From: Verrucomicrobiota bacterium
GTDB taxonomy: Bacteria > Verrucomicrobiota > Verrucomicrobiia > Limisphaerales > UBA1319
DNA length: 64,000 nt
Assembly (NCBI GenBank): GCA_022709905.1
Contig: JAKLHY010000031.1
Span: forward strand, 1 to 64,000
Direction of reading: 5' to 3'
Numbering within the stretch: the first letter of the stretch is position 1; every line of letters starts with the position of its first letter. The position numbers and the translations under genes were made by a program. The notes under the pieces are model-generated. The model ran no database searches, was not told the DNA's origin, and was given only the letters and a program-made list of their open reading frames with translations. This document shows, piece after piece, positions 62,496 to 64,000 of the stretch.

Positions 62496-63465
62496 CTGCC
62501 GCCGCATCTCCCGTCGAAAACTCCTCGCAAGTGGGATCCTCGCTATTTTCGGGGCATGGAAGGGAACAAACCGTGGGTGGGGAAAAAACGGCCATCCGGA
62601 CTCCCGTGAGATGATTACCGATCCGCGCTTCGAACGGGGATTCCGCCTGATCGAGCCCGCGCCGGGAAAGCGGTTGGTTTACGGGACCTGGCCGGAGGCG
62701 CGTCCTGATCTGCCGCCCGCCTGGGACCTTGATCAGTGGTCCAGCCGCTTCCCACTGAAATCTGGCGTTGCCAGCCGGCTTCAGGCGGGGGGCTGGGAAT
62801 CAGAAAATGAGGGCAAGCGAGTGGTGGTGGCTCCGCGTCAAAAACCCCGCGGTGACTTGACCCTGGAAATCCGCGGGGGGAACGAATACGGCCGACGTGC
62901 CAGGCGCGACGGGGAGCCATGGCCGCACCTGCTCGTGGAACAACAATTCACCCAGCCCCCCCGTCTCGATCAACTCAAACACCTGCGGCTCCGACTCGAA
63001 TGCCGTTTGCTTCATTGCCGACGATTCGATACCCCGGATTACTCGCGAGACCGTCATGCCGCGCAATTCCAGCTTTTCCTCCAGATCCAAAACCTGAATT
63101 CTGCGTCCGTGGGTTACGGAAAACTGCTTTGGTTCGGGGTTCCGTTTTACGACGATCGGCATCGATTCGTTCCCGAGTTTGCCGCGCGCGACACTGCGGG
63201 CACGAATATGTTTATCTTCACTATTGACGGCAAAACTGTCTCCTCTGAAAGCGCCCATGACCTCCAGTGGATCCGCACGGACATCGACTTACTTCCCCAT
63301 ATTCATCGGGGCCTTGACAGAGCCAGGACCCGCGGATTCCTCGCCGAATCCAGGAACGACGCAGACTACAAAGTCAGCGGCATGAACCTGGGGTGGGAAT
63401 TGCCGGGATTATTCGACGCCGCCATGCAGATCCGGAACCTTGGCCTGCAAATGATACAAGCGTGA
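62488..63465 (+). CDS. Tat-exported protein of unknown function
   Basis: A 325-aa protein beginning with a twin-arginine signal (RRISRRKLLASGILAIFGAW) at ATG 62488, overlapping the GTPase stop by 8 bases. The mature part appears all-beta (HLRLRLECRLLHCRRFD, QFQLFLQIQNLNSASVGYGKLLWFGVPFYD, GTNMFIFTIDGK), recalling a jelly-roll carbohydrate-binding fold, and it ends GMNLGWELPGLFDAAMQI. I do not recognise the family. The overlap with a GTPase gene probably reflects packing rather than shared function. Confidence 0.7.
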   Translation: MNNCRRISRRKLLASGILAIFGAWKGTNRGWGKNGHPDSREMITDPRFERGFRLIEPAPGKRLVYGTWPEARPDLPPAWDLDQWSSRFPLKSGVASRLQAGGWESENEGKRVVVAPRQKPRGDLTLEIRGGNEYGRRARRDGEPWPHLLVEQQFTQPPRLDQLKHLRLRLECRLLHCRRFDTPDYSRDRHAAQFQLFLQIQNLNSASVGYGKLLWFGVPFYDDRHRFVPEFAARDTAGTNMFIFTIDGKTVSSESAHDLQWIRTDIDLLPHIHRGLDRARTRGFLAESRNDADYKVSGMNLGWELPGLFDAAMQIRNLGLQMIQA

Positions 63466-63726
63466 TTCGGCCAACAGCGATTTCCGATTTAGCGCATTGC
63501 AGGGGCTAAGAACCTTGCGAACGGATCGCTCACCTTCAGGGCGGGGAAACTCTGGGAGCTTTCCATGCTCTGGCAAGCCGTTGAGCCGCAGTTTCACCGG
63601 CCGCCTTGGATCATGGATTCTGAGCCTCCAGATGCAGCAACCACTTCAGGATATTCGATGCGTACTGTCATACTCGCCATGTTTCCGGGCCAACGAATCC
63701 TTGATGACTACGGGCAGGCCACCTTC

Positions 63727-63955
63727 CTACAGGAAATCCTGTTCCAAGCGCCGCAGTTGCTGGTCGAGCAGGTAGTTGGCTTGGTGAATCAGGCAAATAA
63801 CGATGTTGGCGACGGTTGCCACCGGATCTGATCAGTGGTGCGGGATTTCCGGTCAATGAAGCGGTCGCAGAAGCGCACGGTGGCATCGTAGATGATCTGG
63901 GTTTTCGGATAGGAAAAGAGTTTTTGGTAGCCGCCGTGCGGGGGAATAAAACCTT
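63727..63955 (-). pseudogene. Internally deleted four-helix-bundle (S23-like suffix domain) gene
   Basis: Reading leftward, FIPPHGGYQKLFSYPKTQ and RFCDRFIDRKSRTTDQI match the start of four-helix-bundle suffix-domain proteins. The reading then changes frame into VANIVICLIHQANYLLDQQL and RRLEQDFL, the end of the same family, followed by a stop at 63727-63729. About 80 residues of the middle are missing at a junction near 63806-63825. It is therefore a remnant. The last 42 bases of the window beyond it show nothing recognisable. Confidence 0.65.
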
Positions 63956-64000
63956 CCAGGTGTGACCAATGGGACGGAGGTAACCGATGTCTGGCATCAG

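Noticed and set aside
1..64000. tRNA, rRNA, CRISPR arrays
   Set aside because: No cloverleaf-like T-loop/anticodon combinations, rRNA-like conserved stretches or regularly spaced repeats were found by reading; a covariance-model scan would be needed to exclude tRNAs fully.

Overview
The window looks like a chromosome segment of a free-living, heterotrophic, Gram-negative bacterium of the Planctomycetota-Verrucomicrobiota-Chlamydiota group. Verrucomicrobiota (subdivision 3, Pedosphaera/Limisphaera-like) is the best guess. Reasons: GC-rich DNA by eye; several Tat-exported Gfo/Idh/MocA oxidoreductases; a formylglycine-type sulfatase remnant, a sialidase and a secreted glycoside hydrolase; large secreted cytochrome c/beta-propeller proteins; PQQ-propeller and DUF4623-type secreted proteins; and a REP-associated (RAYT) transposase. 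This is inferred from gene content; there is no rRNA in the window. I found no tRNA, rRNA, CRISPR array or prophage.

Layout. 0-5 kb: a 5'-disrupted DUF5916 outer-membrane-type gene with a 16-bp inverted repeat near its left end, then a translationally coupled NtrC-type response regulator and histidine kinase. 5-7 kb: a gene-poor, eroded stretch holding a truncated Rossmann gene and a stand-alone receiver protein. 7-11 kb: stress/ion genes (tandem UspA, Kef-type antiporter, Rnk/GreA-like factor), with a sigma-54-like promoter ahead of UspA. 11-17 kb: housekeeping and metabolic genes (TPR, oxidoreductase, DnaJ-like, FAH-family, proS and a response regulator overlapping proS). 17-22 kb: two overlapping secreted genes, each combining a beta-propeller with paired c-type heme sites.

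22-25.5 kb: a five-gene nickel/cobalt ECF transporter operon with the NikM-L-Q-O-K arrangement. 25.5-26.3 kb: a DUF190 plus CrcB/Fluc fluoride-export pair. 26.8-42.8 kb: mostly exported proteins (Gfo/Idh/MocA, beta-helix, xylose-isomerase-like TIM barrel, sialidase, glycerophosphodiesterase, VIT/VWA, DUF4623, PQQ propeller). 43-54.1 kb: one compact eight-gene minus-strand operon with an ABC-2 exporter (one ATPase, two permease-type membrane proteins), a membrane-anchored helical protein, a His-rich P1B-type metal ATPase and three SPFH/Band-7 proteins. I regard this as the best candidate for an undescribed membrane system.

54.3-58 kb: metG, convergent with a chlD-type chelatase gene whose AAA+ and VWA halves lie in different frames, joined at an A9 run containing the classic A_AAA_AAG -1 slippery site. 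By analogy with reported chlD frameshifting in cobalt chelatases, one gene could give both an AAA+-only subunit and the long ChlD subunit. With the Ni/Co importer this suggests cobalt handling for corrinoid synthesis, although no CobN or other cobalamin gene lies here. 58-61.3 kb: a glycoside hydrolase whose present start lies in the end of a RAYT element, which sits in a sulfatase pseudogene. 61.5-64 kb: a DRG/Obg-type TGS GTPase, a Tat-exported unknown protein and an internally deleted four-helix-bundle gene at the right edge.
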